64,000 bases of DNA from Ectopseudomonas mendocina (GCF_007049795.1 NZ_SCFY01000011.1:62001-126000); one strand, 5' to 3'; counted from the first letter of the stretch, positions 18,302 through 29,290 are shown. Notes: a model not told the origin generated them from the letters alone. Numbers and translations: made by a program.

Positions 18302-19858
18302 ATGCAGTTGATTCCCCATCAGGATTCGCCCCGTTATATCCGTTTGCACCCGACCGATAACGTCGGCGTAGTGGTCAACGACCAGGGTGTCGCCGCCGAC
18401 GGTCAGTTCGACGATGGTCTCAAAGCCGTCGAAGGTATCCCGCAGAGCCACAAGGTGGCTCTGGTGGATATCGCTGAAGGTGGCGAGGTGGTGCGTTATG
18501 GCGAGGTCATCGGCTATGCGCTCAAATCCATCGCCGCCGGCAGTTGGGTCACCGAGCAGGTGCTGCGCATGCCCGAGCCGCCAGTACTGGACAACCTGCC
18601 CAAGGCGACCATCAAGGCCGCACCCGGCGAGCCGCTGGAGGGCTACACCTTCGAAGGCTTCCGCAACCCGGACAGCAGCGTCGGCACCCGTAACATCCTC
18701 GGCGTTACCACCACCGTGCAGTGCGTGGTCGGTGTGCTCGATCACGTGGTCGAGCGCGTGCGCAAGGAAGTCCTGCCCAAGTACCCCAACGTCGATGACG
18801 TGGTGGCGCTGTCGCACAGTTACGGCTGCGGCGTGGCGATCAACGCGCCGGACGCCGTGGTGCCGATCCGCACCCTCTATAACATCAGCCGCAACCCTAA
18901 CCTCGGTGGCCAGGCGCTGGTGATCAGCCTCGGCTGCGAGAAGCTGCAGGCCAACCAGTTGATGGATGGCGACCAGCTCACCAACGGCATGGGCGAGGAA
19001 GACTGGCTGTTCCGCCTGCAGGATTCCGGCACCGGTTTCACCGGCATGGTCGAGCAGATCATGGGCATGATCGAGGATCGCCTGAAGGTGCTCGATCTGC
19101 GTCGTCGCGAGACCGTACCGGCTTCCGAGCTGGTGGTTGGCATGCAGTGCGGCGGCAGCGATGCCTTCTCCGGGATCACCGCCAACCCGGCGCTCGGCGT
19201 GGCTGCCGACCTGCTGGTGCGCGCCGGTGCCACGGTGATGTTCTCCGAGAACACCGAAGTGCGTGACGGTATCCACCTGCTGACGCCGCGCGCCGCCACT
19301 GTCGAGGTTGCTGATGCGCTGATTCGCGAGATGGACTGGTACGACCGCTACCTTGCACGCGGCATGGCCGACCGCAGTGCCAACACCACGCCGGGCAACA
19401 AGAAGGGCGGGTTGAACAACATCGTCGAGAAGGCCATGGGCTCCATTGCCAAGTCCGGCAACGGCACCATCGCCGGTGTGGTCGCGCCGGGCGAGCGCAT
19501 TCGTGGCAAGGGCCTGTGGTTCTGCGCCACGCCGGCCAGCGACTTCATCTGCGGCACCCTGCAATTGGCGGCGGGCATGAACCTGCACATCTTCACCACC
19601 GGTCGCGGCACGCCTTATGGCCTGTCCATGGTGCCGGTGATCAAGGTGGCCACACGCACGCAACTGGCCGAGCGCTGGCCGGATCTGATCGACGTCGATG
19701 CCGGGCAGATCGTCTCCGGGCGCATGACGCTGGAGGAAATGGGCTGGCACATCTTCCAGCTCTATCTGGACGTGGCCAGCGGTCGCAAGCAGACCTGCGC
19801 CGAGCACCTGCGTCTGCACAACGACCTGGTGCTATTCAACCCGGCGCCGGTGACCTGA
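18302..19858 (+). CDS. garD: Galactarate dehydratase
   Basis: A 518-residue UxaA/GarD-family enzyme, unrelated to the enolase-type dehydratases, that converts meso-galactarate to 5-keto-4-deoxyglucarate using a metal ion. An N-terminal SAF domain (about 1-95) leads into the large domain, with [35 protein letters not shown] and [12 protein letters not shown], the conserved Cys/His-containing motifs. AGGAG lies 8 bases before the ATG. It follows the MFS gene by 22 bases, and its stop codon is 1 base before the next start, so it is part of the operon. Confidence 0.94.
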   Translation: MQLIPHQDSPRYIRLHPTDNVGVVVNDQGVAADGQFDDGLKAVEGIPQSHKVALVDIAEGGEVVRYGEVIGYALKSIAAGSWVTEQVLRMPEPPVLDNLPKATIKAAPGEPLEGYTFEGFRNPDSSVGTRNILGVTTTVQCVVGVLDHVVERVRKEVLPKYPNVDDVVALSHSYGCGVAINAPDAVVPIRTLYNISRNPNLGGQALVISLGCEKLQANQLMDGDQLTNGMGEEDWLFRLQDSGTGFTGMVEQIMGMIEDRLKVLDLRRRETVPASELVVGMQCGGSDAFSGITANPALGVAADLLVRAGATVMFSENTEVRDGIHLLTPRAATVEVADALIREMDWYDRYLARGMADRSANTTPGNKKGGLNNIVEKAMGSIAKSGNGTIAGVVAPGERIRGKGLWFCATPASDFICGTLQLAAGMNLHIFTTGRGTPYGLSMVPVIKVATRTQLAERWPDLIDVDAGQIVSGRMTLEEMGWHIFQLYLDVASGRKQTCAEHLRLHNDLVLFNPAPVT

Positions 19859-19859
19859 G

Positions 19860-21278
<1,419 letters not shown>

Positions 21279-21304
21279 ATCGCAAGATCCAAACAGGAGG
21301 AACC

Positions 21305-22246
21305 ATGAGCAAACCCAAGGTGCTGCAGATCGGCCCGCTGAGCGAGCGTTTCAACCGCGAGCTGGCCGAGCAATACGACGTCAGTGCGCTGTGGCAACAG
21401 GCCGAGCCGCTGGCATTCCTGCGTGAACAGGGCGAGCAGTTCATCTACATGGTGTCCTCGGCGCGTTTCGGCTGTACGGCTGACCAGCTCGCGCTGCTGC
21501 CGAATCTGCGGGCCATCTGCAGTTTCGGCGTGGGCTACGACCCCTATCCGCTGGATCTGTTGCGTGATCGCGGCATCGTCCTCAGCACCACGCCGGACGT
21601 GCTAAACGACTGCGTCGCCGACCTGGCCATGGGCCTGATGATCGACAGCGCGCGGCGCCTGTCCGAGGCCGATCGCTTCGTGCGCAGCGGCGCCTGGAGC
21701 AGCGCCACGGGTTTCCCGCTGGCGCGTCGGGTTAGCGGCAAGCGCCTGGGGATCGTCGGCCTTGGCCGCATCGGCGAGGCAGTGGCACTGCGCGCCTCCG
21801 GTTTCTCCATGCCGGTGCGTTACCACAATCGCCGTGCGGTCGAGGGTAGCCCTTACCAGCATGAGCCGGATCTGCTGGCGCTGGCGCGCTGGGCGGATTT
21901 CCTGGTGCTGACTTGCCCGGGCGGCAAGGCCACCCATCACCTGATCAACGCCGAGGTGCTCAAGGCGCTGGGCCCGGATGGCTTTCTGGTCAACGTCGCA
22001 CGTGGCTCGGTGGTCGATGAGGCCGCGCTGATCACGGCGTTGCAGCAGAAGGTGATCGGCGGTGCCGGGCTGGATGTTTTCGAGCGCGAACCCCAGGTGC
22101 CGGCGGCGCTGCGCGAACTGGACAACGTGGTGCTGTTGCCGCACGTCGGCAGTGCCAGTGTCGAGACGCGCCAGCAGATGGCCGATCTGGTGCTGGACAA
22201 CCTGCGCGCCTTCATCGCCACTGGCGAGTTGCTGACTCCATTGTAG
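21305..22246 (+). CDS. D-isomer-specific 2-hydroxyacid dehydrogenase
   Basis: A 313-residue NAD(P)-dependent dehydrogenase of the glyoxylate/hydroxypyruvate reductase group. The Rossmann motif is GIVGLGRIGEAVA (about 148-160), and the catalytic Arg, Glu and His appear in NVARGSVVD, DVFEREP and LPHVGSAS. It reduces a 2-oxo acid to a D-2-hydroxy acid or the reverse. CAGGAGG lies just before the ATG. It ends the aldarate operon, and its TAG stop codon forms the first bases of a GC-rich inverted repeat. Confidence 0.9.
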   Translation: MSKPKVLQIGPLSERFNRELAEQYDVSALWQQAEPLAFLREQGEQFIYMVSSARFGCTADQLALLPNLRAICSFGVGYDPYPLDLLRDRGIVLSTTPDVLNDCVADLAMGLMIDSARRLSEADRFVRSGAWSSATGFPLARRVSGKRLGIVGLGRIGEAVALRASGFSMPVRYHNRRAVEGSPYQHEPDLLALARWADFLVLTCPGGKATHHLINAEVLKALGPDGFLVNVARGSVVDEAALITALQQKVIGGAGLDVFEREPQVPAALRELDNVVLLPHVGSASVETRQQMADLVLDNLRAFIATGELLTPL

Positions 22247-22292
22247 GGCGGGTGCAACCCGCCAACCGAGGCGGCGGGTTTCACCCGCCCTA
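22244..22292. repeat. TAGGGCGGGT inverted repeat
   Basis: TAGGGCGGGTGCAACCCGCC is followed by the inverted GGCGGGTTTCACCCGCCCTA, forming a long GC-rich hairpin at the end of the aldarate operon. A related, more degenerate copy lies at 24442-24493. It may help define the operon's 3' end. Confidence 0.65.
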
Positions 22293-22486
22293 CGGTTCTG
22301 AATACGCCGGGTTGGCAATCGCTGCCTGGCCTATCGTTGCACCGTCACGAGCGGTGCAATCGTTCCTTCCCTCCTTGCTGTACCCACGGCGCACCATAAG
22401 TGCGCCGTTTTTTCTTCCGCACGCTGATGTCGGTGCCTCATGCCCTGTAAACTGTTGCGTTTTCCGCAGGCAAGGGGCCATCCACC

Positions 22487-23410
22487 GTGCAGTCGGTCAT
22501 CTCCATCCAGCAACTGAACAAGATCTATGCGTCCGGGCATCCGGCGCTGCAAGGTATCGACCTGAACATTCGCCAGGGCGAGATCTTCGCCTTGCTCGGC
22601 CCCAACGGCGCGGGCAAGACCACCCTGATCAGCATCATCTGCGGCATCGTCAATCCGGGCGAGGGCAAGGTGCTGGTCGGCGGCAAGGACATCGTCCGTG
22701 ACTACCGCGCGGCCCGCTCGCAGATCGGCCTGGTGCCGCAGGAACTGGTCAGCGACGTGTTCGAAACCGTCTGGGCGACGGTCAAGTTCAGCCGTGGCCT
22801 GTTCGGCAAGAAACCCGACCCGGCCTACCTGGAGCAACTGCTCAAGGATCTGTCGCTGTGGGACAAACGCAACGCCAAGATCATGGAACTGTCCGGCGGC
22901 ATGAAGCGCCGGGTGATGATCGCCAAGGCGCTCTCGCACGAGCCGCAGATTCTCTTTCTCGACGAGCCCACTGCGGGCGTCGACGTCGAGCTGCGCCGCG
23001 ACATGTGGAACATGGTGCGGCGCCTGCGTGAGCGCGGTGTGACCATCATCCTGACCACCCACTACATCGAAGAGGCCGAGGAAATGGCCGACCGCATCGG
23101 GGTGATCAGCAAGGGCCGCATCATCCTGGTGGAAGACAAGCAGGTGCTGATGCACAAGCTGGGCAAGAAGCAGCTGACCCTGCACCTGCAGCAGCCGTTG
23201 TCCTGCGTACCGGCCGAGCTGTCGCGCTACGGCCTGGAACTAGCCGATCAGGGTCATGCTCTGGTGTTCACCTTCGATGCCCAGCACGAGAACACCGGCA
23301 TCGCCGAACTGCTGCGCGACCTGGCTCAGCACGGCATCGACTTCAAGGATCTGCAGTCGAGCCAGAGCTCTCTGGAGGAAATCTTCGTGTCACTGGTCTC
23401 AGGCCGATGA
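22487..23410 (+). CDS. ABC transporter ATP-binding protein (ABC-2 exporter, YadG-like)
   Basis: A 307-residue ABC ATPase. Walker A is GPNGAGKTT (about 42-50), the signature is LSGGMKRRV (about 143-151), Walker B is [12 protein letters not shown], and the switch His lies in [12 protein letters not shown]. The C-terminal extension of about 80 residues is typical of drug- or polysaccharide-type ABC-2 exporters. The start is GTG at 22487, with AAGGGG upstream. It pairs with the permease gene 145 bases downstream, as in the YadG/YadH systems. The substrate is unknown. Confidence 0.92.
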   Translation: MQSVISIQQLNKIYASGHPALQGIDLNIRQGEIFALLGPNGAGKTTLISIICGIVNPGEGKVLVGGKDIVRDYRAARSQIGLVPQELVSDVFETVWATVKFSRGLFGKKPDPAYLEQLLKDLSLWDKRNAKIMELSGGMKRRVMIAKALSHEPQILFLDEPTAGVDVELRRDMWNMVRRLRERGVTIILTTHYIEEAEEMADRIGVISKGRIILVEDKQVLMHKLGKKQLTLHLQQPLSCVPAELSRYGLELADQGHALVFTFDAQHENTGIAELLRDLAQHGIDFKDLQSSQSSLEEIFVSLVSGR

Positions 23411-23531
23411 GAAGCTACTGCGCTCGCCCAGGCTGCGTTGAAATCAGGCTCGGCCTGCTCATGTACAGCGCGTACACTCCGCGGCCTCGCCCGATTTCGC
23501 CTTGCCTGACCTTCGCTCGCTACGCTTCTCA
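23408..23531. repeat. Long imperfect inverted repeat between ATPase and permease genes
   Basis: The arms TGAGAAGCT...GAGC and GCTC...CGCTTCTCA enclose further matching blocks (CAGGC, AAATC, GCC) around a GTACAGCGCGTAC centre, giving an approximately 120-base imperfect hairpin. It starts on the ATPase stop codon and ends 25 bases before the permease. It looks like a mobile or repetitive intergenic element inserted in an operon. Confidence 0.6.
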
Positions 23532-23555
23532 GCGCCCTGAAATGGAGATTTGCGC

Positions 23556-24317
23556 ATGAACCTGTACGCCATCAAGGCTATTTACCTGTTCGAGCTGGCG
23601 CGCACCTGGCGCACCCTGCTGCAGAGCATCGCCACACCGGTGATCAGCACCTCGCTGTATTTCGTGGTGTTCGGCTCGGCCATCGGTTCGAGCATGACCC
23701 AGGTGCAGGGCGTGAGCTACGGCGCCTTCATCATTCCGGGCTTGATCATGCTGGCGCTGCTGACCGAGAGTATTTCCAATGCCTCGTTCGGCATCTACAT
23801 GCCCAAGTATTCCGGAAGCATCTACGAGCTGCTGTCGGCGCCGGTGTCCTATCTGGAAATTCTGATCGGTTATGTCGGCGCGGCGGCGACCAAGTCGGTG
23901 ATCCTCGGTCTGATCATCCTGCTCACCGCGCGGCTGTTCGTCGATTTCGAAATTCAGCATCCGATCTGGATGGCGGCGTTCCTGATACTGACGGCGCTGA
24001 CCTTCAGCCTGTTCGGCTTCATCATCGGCGTCTGGGCCGATGGCTGGGAGAAGCTGCAGATCGTCCCGGCGCTGATCGTCACGCCATTGACCTTTCTCGG
24101 CGGCGCCTTCTATTCGATCAGCATGCTGCCGCCAGCCTGGCAGACGGTGACCCTGTTCAACCCGGTGGTGTACCTGATCAGCGCCTTCCGTTGGAGCTTC
24201 TATGGCGTATCTGACGTCAATGTCGGCGTCAGCCTGGCGATGGTGCTGGGCTTCCTGGCGTTGTGCATCTTGCTGGTGGGCTGGATCTTCAAGACCGGTT
24301 ACCGGCTCAAGAGCTGA
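23556..24317 (+). CDS. ABC-2 family permease (YadH-like)
   Basis: A 253-residue inner-membrane permease with six predicted helices. The opening [19 protein letters not shown], the [15 protein letters not shown] loop and [12 protein letters not shown] (the ABC-2 signature before the last helices) identify it. GGAG lies 8 bases before the ATG at 23556; a TTG two codons earlier is less likely. It forms the membrane part of the exporter with the upstream ATPase. The substrate is unknown. Confidence 0.9.
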   Translation: MNLYAIKAIYLFELARTWRTLLQSIATPVISTSLYFVVFGSAIGSSMTQVQGVSYGAFIIPGLIMLALLTESISNASFGIYMPKYSGSIYELLSAPVSYLEILIGYVGAAATKSVILGLIILLTARLFVDFEIQHPIWMAAFLILTALTFSLFGFIIGVWADGWEKLQIVPALIVTPLTFLGGAFYSISMLPPAWQTVTLFNPVVYLISAFRWSFYGVSDVNVGVSLAMVLGFLALCILLVGWIFKTGYRLKS

Positions 24318-24322
24318 GGCCA

Positions 24323-24391
24323 TTCGCGGCTGAAGCCGCTCCTACTTAGATCGCGTACGTCTCTGATTGTAGGAGCGGCTTCAGCCGCGAA
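24323..24391. repeat. REP doublet, GCGGCTTCAGCCGC type
   Basis: TTCGCGGCTGAAGCCGCTC (24323 onward) and its inverse, ending at 24391, form a perfect 23-bp inverted repeat with a 23-base spacer. This is a classic Pseudomonas REP pair. It may end the permease transcript. Confidence 0.8.
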
Positions 24392-24441
24392 ACGATAGAA
24401 ATGAGGAGGCGCATAAAGCGCCCCTTGTTCGTTTGCAGCCT

Positions 24442-24493
24442 GTAGGGCGGGTGCAACCCGCCATGAATAGGTAGCGGGTTGCGCCGGCCCCAC
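24442..24493. repeat. Degenerate TAGGGCGGGT inverted repeat
   Basis: GTAGGGCGGGTGCAACCCGCC is followed by GCGGGTTGCGCCGGCCC, a decayed second arm of the family seen at 22244-22292. Confidence 0.5.
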
Positions 24494-24507
24494 AGAAGCA
24501 CTTCAGG

Positions 24508-24900
24508 TCACTTAACCCGCAGTTCACACTCGAAGGTTTCTGCTGGCGGCACGTTCGGCTCCCAAGGCTGCTGGTAGGTCAGCAGCAGGCGACCTTCGCC
24601 TGGCTCACGTGCGGTGAAGCGCCAGGTGGAGATGCCGCCAGCACCTACCAGTCCAGCGTCTTCCGGGTTGCTGTAGACCTCGGGGCCGAGGCTCTGCAGC
24701 ACGCCCGGCGCAGCATCACGCACGTCCCAGCGAAACCCGGTGGTGGGGTTGCTGGGCAGGCTGAGAATCAGCTGCTGACCCTTGTTCAGCGTCAGCGGGC
24801 ACTGCCGATCTTTCTTCAGCTCCAGCGTGCCGGATTGATGGGCGCAGGCCGTAATCAGGGCCAGGGCTGGCAGGATAAGCAGGCGCAAGGTGGCGTGCAT
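24508..24900 (-). CDS. Chagasin-family cysteine protease inhibitor lipoprotein (I42)
   Basis: A 130-residue exported lipoprotein: signal sequence with lipobox LITAC near residues 15-19, then a chagasin-like domain. The three inhibitory loops of the family are visible: NPTTGF (about 54-59), GLVGAGG (the GxGG loop) and QPWEP. Such proteins block papain-like cysteine proteases, here from the periplasm or outer membrane. GGAG lies 6 bases before the ATG at 24900; longer upstream reading runs through a REP element and is unlikely. It lies downstream of a second Lon gene on the same strand, separated by a REP doublet. Confidence 0.88.
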   Translation of the reverse strand: MHATLRLLILPALALITACAHQSGTLELKKDRQCPLTLNKGQQLILSLPSNPTTGFRWDVRDAAPGVLQSLGPEVYSNPEDAGLVGAGGISTWRFTAREPGEGRLLLTYQQPWEPNVPPAETFECELRVK

Positions 24901-24981
24901 GACGAACTCCAGTCGACGAAACCTGGCCCCAGCATAGCGGCATAGGCCTGTCGGTGGCGACCGTGGAGACGCACGGTTTGC

Positions 24982-25051
24982 TGTAGGAGCGAGCTCTGCT
25001 CGCGAATGTTTGTGAGCCTGAAAAGCTTCGCGAGCAGAGCTCGCTCCTACA
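24982..25051. repeat. REP doublet, GAGCGAGCTCTGCTCGCG type (copy 1)
   Basis: TGTAGGAGCGAGCTCTGCTC (24982 onward) pairs with its exact inverse, ending at 25051, across a 20-base spacer. Copies 2 and 3 are at 29225 and 32231. Confidence 0.85.
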
Positions 25052-25060
25052 TATGCCTCT

Positions 25061-27457
25061 TTAGTCGAACAGCACCTTTGCCACGTCCCCATAGCGCTTG
25101 GCGAAGTGCACGGTCAAGCCTTCCTTGAGATAGTCCGGCAACTCCTCGTAGCTGCCGCGATTGGCCTCCGGCAGGATCAGTTCATGGATCTTCTGCCGGC
25201 GCGCCGCGATCACTTTCTCGCGTACGCCACCGATGGGCAGCACCTGGCCAGTGAGGGTCAGCTCGCCGGTCATGGCCACGCCTTTTTTCGGCGCCTGGTT
25301 ACGCGCGAGCGACAGCAGGGCGCTGGCCATGGTGATGCCGGCACTGGGGCCATCCTTGGGCGTGGCGCCTTCCGGTACATGCAGGTGGACGAAGGCCTGG
25401 TCAAAGAAGGTCGGGTCGCCGCCGAACTGCTTGAGGTGCGAGCTGACGTAGCTGTAGGCGATCTCCGCCGACTCCTTCATCACTTCGCCGAGCTGGCCGG
25501 TGAGCTTGAAGCCGCGATTGAGCGTATGGATGCGCGTCGCCTCGATTGGCAGAGTAGCGCCGCCCATGCTGGTCCAGGCCAGGCCGGTGATCACCCCGGT
25601 GCCGGCCAGCACCCGTTCATTGCGGAATACCGGCATGCCGAGCGCTTCTTCCAGATCCTTGGCGCCGATGCGGATTTTCGCCTCGGGATTCTCCAGCAGC
25701 TTGACCACCGCCTTGCGTACCAGCTTGCCCAGCTGTTTCTCCAGTTGGCGCACGCCGGCTTCTCGGGCATAGCCTTCGATCACCATACGCAGCGCTGCAT
25801 CGCTGATGGACAGGCGCGTTTTTGGCACGCCGGCTTTTTCCAGCTGCTTGGGCCACAGGTGGCGTTTGGCGATGGCCAGCTTTTCCTCGGTGATATAGCC
25901 GGACAGGCGAATCACTTCCATGCGGTCGAGCAGCGGTCCGGGGATGGAATCGAGGGTGTTGGCGGTGCAGACGAACAGTACCTTGGATAGATCCAGGCGC
26001 AGATCCAGGTAGTGGTCGAGGAACTCGACGTTCTGCTCCGGATCGAGGGTCTCCAGCAGCGCCGAGGCTGGGTCGCCCTGGTAGCTGGTGCCCATCTTGT
26101 CGATCTCGTCGAGCATGATCACCGGGTTCATAACCTCGGCTTCCTTCAGTGCCTGCACCAGCTTGCCGGGCATGGCACCGATGTAGGTGCGGCGGTGGCC
26201 CTTGATCTCCGCCTCGTCACGCATGCCGCCCACCGAGAAACGGTAGAACGGGCGGCCGAGCGATTCGGCGATGGATTTGCCGATGCTGGTCTTGCCCACG
26301 CCGGGCGGACCGACCAACAGCACGATGGAGCCGGCGATCTCACCCTTGAAGGCGCCGACGGCCAGGAACTCGGTGATGCGCTCTTTAATGTCGTCCATGC
26401 CGGCGTGGTGCTTGTCCAGCACCTTGCGCGCACGGCCCAGGTCGAGCTTGTCCTGGCCATGGATGCCCCAGGGCAGAGCCGTTGCCCAGTCCAGGTAATT
26501 GCGCGTGACGGCGTACTCCGGCGAACCGGTTTCCAGGATCGACAGCTTGTTCAGTTCCTCGTCGATGCGCTTCTGCGCCGGTGCGGGCAGGGTCTTGCCT
26601 GCGAGGCGGGCGAGAAATTCCTCGCGGTCGGCGCTCTTGTCGTCCTTGCTGATGCCCAGCTCTTGCTGGATCAGCTTAAGCTGTTCCTTGAGGAAAAACT
26701 CGCGCTGGCGCTCGCCGATCTGCTTGTTCACTTCAGCCGACAACTCTTTCTGCAAGCGGCCGACCTCGACTTCCTTGCGCAGCAGCGGCAGCACCTTCTC
26801 CATGCGCTTGAGCATGGGCACGGTATCGAGCACTTCCTGCAGCTCGCGGCCCGGGGCGGTGGTCAACGCGGCGGCGAAGTCGGTGAGCGGTGACGGATCA
26901 TTGGGGCTGAAGCGGTTCAGGTAGTTCTTCAGCTCTTCGCTGTACAGCGGGTTGAGCGGCAGCAACTCCTTGATCGCGTTGATCAGCGCCATGCCATAGG
27001 CCTTGACCTCGTCGCGCGGGTCGTTGGGCGCCTGCGGATATTCGACTTCGGCCAGGTATGGGCCACGGCGGCTGAGCCAGCCGCGAATGCGCACGCGGGT
27101 CAGGCCCTGAGCAACAAACTGCAGTTTGCCGCCTTCCTCGCTGACATGGTGCACGCGTACCAAGGTGCCGTGTTCGGGCAGGCTGTCGAGATCGAACTCG
27201 CCGTGCTCGTCCGGTGGGGTGTCGACGAAGAACACCGCCATGCACTTGTGCTCGGTGTTGCCAACACGGGTGAGGGTTCGGCCCCAGGGTTGCTCGTTGA
27301 CGATCACCGGCAACACCTGTGCTGGGAAGAACGGGCGGTTGTGGATGGGGATGATGTAGAGCTTGTCCGGCAACTGCTGCGCGGGCAATACCAGGCCGGT
27401 GCTATCGGCCTGGACGTGAACTTCGACGGTTTCCGGGGTGTTGTCCTGATCGTTCAT
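25061..27457 (-). CDS. lon: ATP-dependent Lon-family serine protease (second Lon, AsrA-like)
   Basis: A 798-residue Lon protease. The N-terminal substrate domain (about 30-230, YIIPIHNRPFFP) is followed by a AAA+ module with GPPGVGKTS (Walker A) and IMLDEIDKM (Walker B), then a proteolytic domain with the Ser-Lys dyad: Ser near 705 in KDGPSAGITMA and Lys near 748 in GGVREKVIAA. The opening and its neighbour, a chagasin inhibitor, recall P. aeruginosa AsrA rather than the main housekeeping Lon. It would degrade damaged or regulatory cytoplasmic proteins. No heat-shock promoter was identified by eye. Confidence 0.93.
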   Translation of the reverse strand: MNDQDNTPETVEVHVQADSTGLVLPAQQLPDKLYIIPIHNRPFFPAQVLPVIVNEQPWGRTLTRVGNTEHKCMAVFFVDTPPDEHGEFDLDSLPEHGTLVRVHHVSEEGGKLQFVAQGLTRVRIRGWLSRRGPYLAEVEYPQAPNDPRDEVKAYGMALINAIKELLPLNPLYSEELKNYLNRFSPNDPSPLTDFAAALTTAPGRELQEVLDTVPMLKRMEKVLPLLRKEVEVGRLQKELSAEVNKQIGERQREFFLKEQLKLIQQELGISKDDKSADREEFLARLAGKTLPAPAQKRIDEELNKLSILETGSPEYAVTRNYLDWATALPWGIHGQDKLDLGRARKVLDKHHAGMDDIKERITEFLAVGAFKGEIAGSIVLLVGPPGVGKTSIGKSIAESLGRPFYRFSVGGMRDEAEIKGHRRTYIGAMPGKLVQALKEAEVMNPVIMLDEIDKMGTSYQGDPASALLETLDPEQNVEFLDHYLDLRLDLSKVLFVCTANTLDSIPGPLLDRMEVIRLSGYITEEKLAIAKRHLWPKQLEKAGVPKTRLSISDAALRMVIEGYAREAGVRQLEKQLGKLVRKAVVKLLENPEAKIRIGAKDLEEALGMPVFRNERVLAGTGVITGLAWTSMGGATLPIEATRIHTLNRGFKLTGQLGEVMKESAEIAYSYVSSHLKQFGGDPTFFDQAFVHLHVPEGATPKDGPSAGITMASALLSLARNQAPKKGVAMTGELTLTGQVLPIGGVREKVIAARRQKIHELILPEANRGSYEELPDYLKEGLTVHFAKRYGDVAKVLFD

Positions 27458-27518
27458 GGAGCACCTTTACGTGTACGTTGGGAGCTACATGGGGCGACCG
27501 CAGGGTTATTTCAACGGT

Positions 27519-28223
27519 TCACTCAAGAGTCAGGCGAATGCCCAGCAGGCGCTGTTCGATCAGCGGAGTGAGCAAGGCAAAGCATTCGCCTGGGGTGAGG
27601 CGAATTCGCGGTGCCTCGATCAGGTCGCTCTGCAGGCGTTCGAGCAGGGCTAGCAGGTGCGGATCCTGTTCCTGGTCGAGCAGTCGGTTGCAGAGAAAGC
27701 GCAGTTGCATCTGCAAACCGGGCGGGCAGCGTTGGTAGTTGGCCGCGCGTACGGTCAGACCGCGCAGCCTGGCGAGGTCTTCAAGCGAGCGGCAGGACTC
27801 GCCAAGACCGCGAACGCAAGGGTGGTGATGGTGACGGTAGAGGCGATCTTCGAACTGTTCGATCACGCCCAGCAATGCCTCGATCAGCCGGCAATGCGCA
27901 TCGAAGTCGGCTGGGTTGCGGCGTAGCCGTGGCCAGTGCTGCTGCAGTGGCGGCAATTGCAGGTCGGTGTCGGACCAGCCAAGCCAGAGCCCGTCTAGCT
28001 GGTGCGCCAGCGCGTTGCGCTGGGCTACACCATCGGCGTCCTGCTGTGCGCCCAGGCCGCGGTGTTTCTGCAATGCCTGAAGCAGGTCGAGGCAGCGCCG
28101 TACGATATCGGCGTCCGCCTGTTTGCCTGCGTGGTCACGACGCGTTCGCACGCGTCGCAACAGACCATAGGCCAGTGCCAGCAACGGGGCCAGCGCGAGG
28201 AGAATCAGTGTTGCGTCACTCAT
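27519..28223 (-). CDS. Uncharacterised membrane-anchored protein resembling NIT domains
   Basis: A 234-residue protein with one N-terminal membrane helix (about 5-22, LILLALAPLLALAYGLL) followed by basic residues and a helical, cytoplasmic region. RCLDLLQALQKHRGLG resembles the start of nitrate/nitrite-sensing (NIT-like) domains, where a QKERG motif is common, but no output domain follows. It also has an HHHH run and several Cys. I do not recognise a named family with certainty. It lies 61 bases upstream of the Lon gene on the same strand and is divergent from the AraC regulator. The start at 28223 has a weak ribosome site. Confidence 0.6.
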   Translation of the reverse strand: MSDATLILLALAPLLALAYGLLRRVRTRRDHAGKQADADIVRRCLDLLQALQKHRGLGAQQDADGVAQRNALAHQLDGLWLGWSDTDLQLPPLQQHWPRLRRNPADFDAHCRLIEALLGVIEQFEDRLYRHHHHPCVRGLGESCRSLEDLARLRGLTVRAANYQRCPPGLQMQLRFLCNRLLDQEQDPHLLALLERLQSDLIEAPRIRLTPGECFALLTPLIEQRLLGIRLTLE

Positions 28224-28363
28224 TGGGGCTCGCTTGTTGTACCGATTGCAGGTTTGAGGCAACTCTCCTGCCAGTTGCCGCAACTGTGGAATATGGTCTG
28301 ATAAACGCTTGGTAAGTGCACGTTAATGGCGCCTGATGGTATGCAGTGGTGCGTTTTCTTTCA

Positions 28364-28382
28364 GGTTGCTATAGGTGCAACC
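28364..28382. promoter_or_regulatory. GGTTGC/GCAACC inverted repeat upstream of the AraC gene
   Basis: GGTTGC-N7-GCAACC (28364-28382), with further GGTTGC and GCAACC copies between 28397 and 28440, lies in the promoter region of the AraC-family gene. It could be an autoregulatory site. Confidence 0.35.
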
Positions 28383-28464
28383 ATCTCGCTGATGGGAGGT
28401 TGCGGCGTTTTCCCTCTGAAAGGAGTAAAGTGCAACCCTTGTTTCGTGCCGCCAGTCTTTTGCG

Positions 28465-29214
28465 ATGTTGCAAGCCCGTGTGATCCGCCTGGATGAACAG
28501 GCCCATGAACATGCCCACGATCATCATCAGCTGGTGATGTCCCTGATCGGGCGCGCCGAATTTGAAGTCGGCGGCCGCGGTGGGGAGGTCTGTCGCATGC
28601 GCGCCTGTCTGGTGCCAGGCGACGCCGCTCACCAGTTCGCCGGCATGGGCGACAACCGCATGCTGATTCTGGATCTGGACGAGCAGGACACCCCCAGTGA
28701 AGACCTGGAGCTGCTCCATCGTCTGTTCGAAACACCTCGCTATCCCGCCCTTGATGTCGATTTTCAGCACCTTCTGACCTATGCCGGCGCCGAACTGGAA
28801 CGCTATGGCAGCGACCCGATCCTCGCACGTTCTCTTGGTGGCGTCCTGCTGCGGGCCTTGCACCTGCGCCTGTTCGGCGAGCAGCGCAGGCAGCCGCAAG
28901 GGACACTGGATCTGCAACGCCTGAACGACTACATAGCCGAACATCTGGCCCGGCGGATCAGTGTCGCCGAACTGGCTCAGGAGATGTGCCTGAGCCCCAG
29001 CCACTTTCATGCCCTGTTCAAGGACAGTGTCGGCCTGACTCCGCATCAGTACCTGCTCAAGACCCGTCTCGACCGCGCTGCGCGAATGCTGCGTGAGAGC
29101 AATCTGCCGCTGGTACGCATCGCCGAGGAATGTGGCTTTTCCAGCCAGAGCGCCCTGACCACGGCGATGCGCCGTTACATGGGGCTGACCCCGAAGCGCC
29201 TGCGCGCCGCCTGA
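28465..29214 (+). CDS. AraC-family transcriptional regulator (PruR-like)
   Basis: A 249-residue regulator with an N-terminal cupin-like sensing domain (HEHAHDHHQLVMS, GDNRMLILDLDE) and a C-terminal AraC domain (about 150-249) with two helix-turn-helix motifs: ISVAELAQEMCLSPSHFHALF and LVRIAEECGFSSQSALTTAM. Sequence flavour and the neighbouring Lon/chagasin genes recall P. aeruginosa PruR, which activates proline catabolism. However, putA is absent here and putP lies 20 kb away, so the proline role is tentative. It is divergent from the NIT-like gene. Confidence 0.82.
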   Translation: MLQARVIRLDEQAHEHAHDHHQLVMSLIGRAEFEVGGRGGEVCRMRACLVPGDAAHQFAGMGDNRMLILDLDEQDTPSEDLELLHRLFETPRYPALDVDFQHLLTYAGAELERYGSDPILARSLGGVLLRALHLRLFGEQRRQPQGTLDLQRLNDYIAEHLARRISVAELAQEMCLSPSHFHALFKDSVGLTPHQYLLKTRLDRAARMLRESNLPLVRIAEECGFSSQSALTTAMRRYMGLTPKRLRAA

Positions 29215-29224
29215 CTCGCGCTTT

Positions 29225-29290
29225 TGTGGGAGCGAGCTCTGCTCGCGAAGCTTTTGCTGCTGCTGTTCGCGAGCAGAGCTCGCTCCTACA
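29225..29290. repeat. REP doublet, GAGCGAGCTCTGCTCGCG type (copy 2)
   Basis: Inverted pair GAGCGAGCTCTGCTCGCGAA and its inverse, directly after the AraC gene. The intergenic stretch to 29491 otherwise holds only two short hairpins: CAGCATTG/CAATGCTG (29362-29380) and GGTGGGC/GCCCACC (29401-29418). Confidence 0.85.

Noticed and set aside
18188..19819. 543-codon minus-strand frame opposite garD
   Set aside because: A shadow of garD; composition is that of antisense high-GC sequence.
23550..23555. TTG start for the ABC permease two codons upstream
   Set aside because: The ATG at 23556 has the better-spaced GGAG site.
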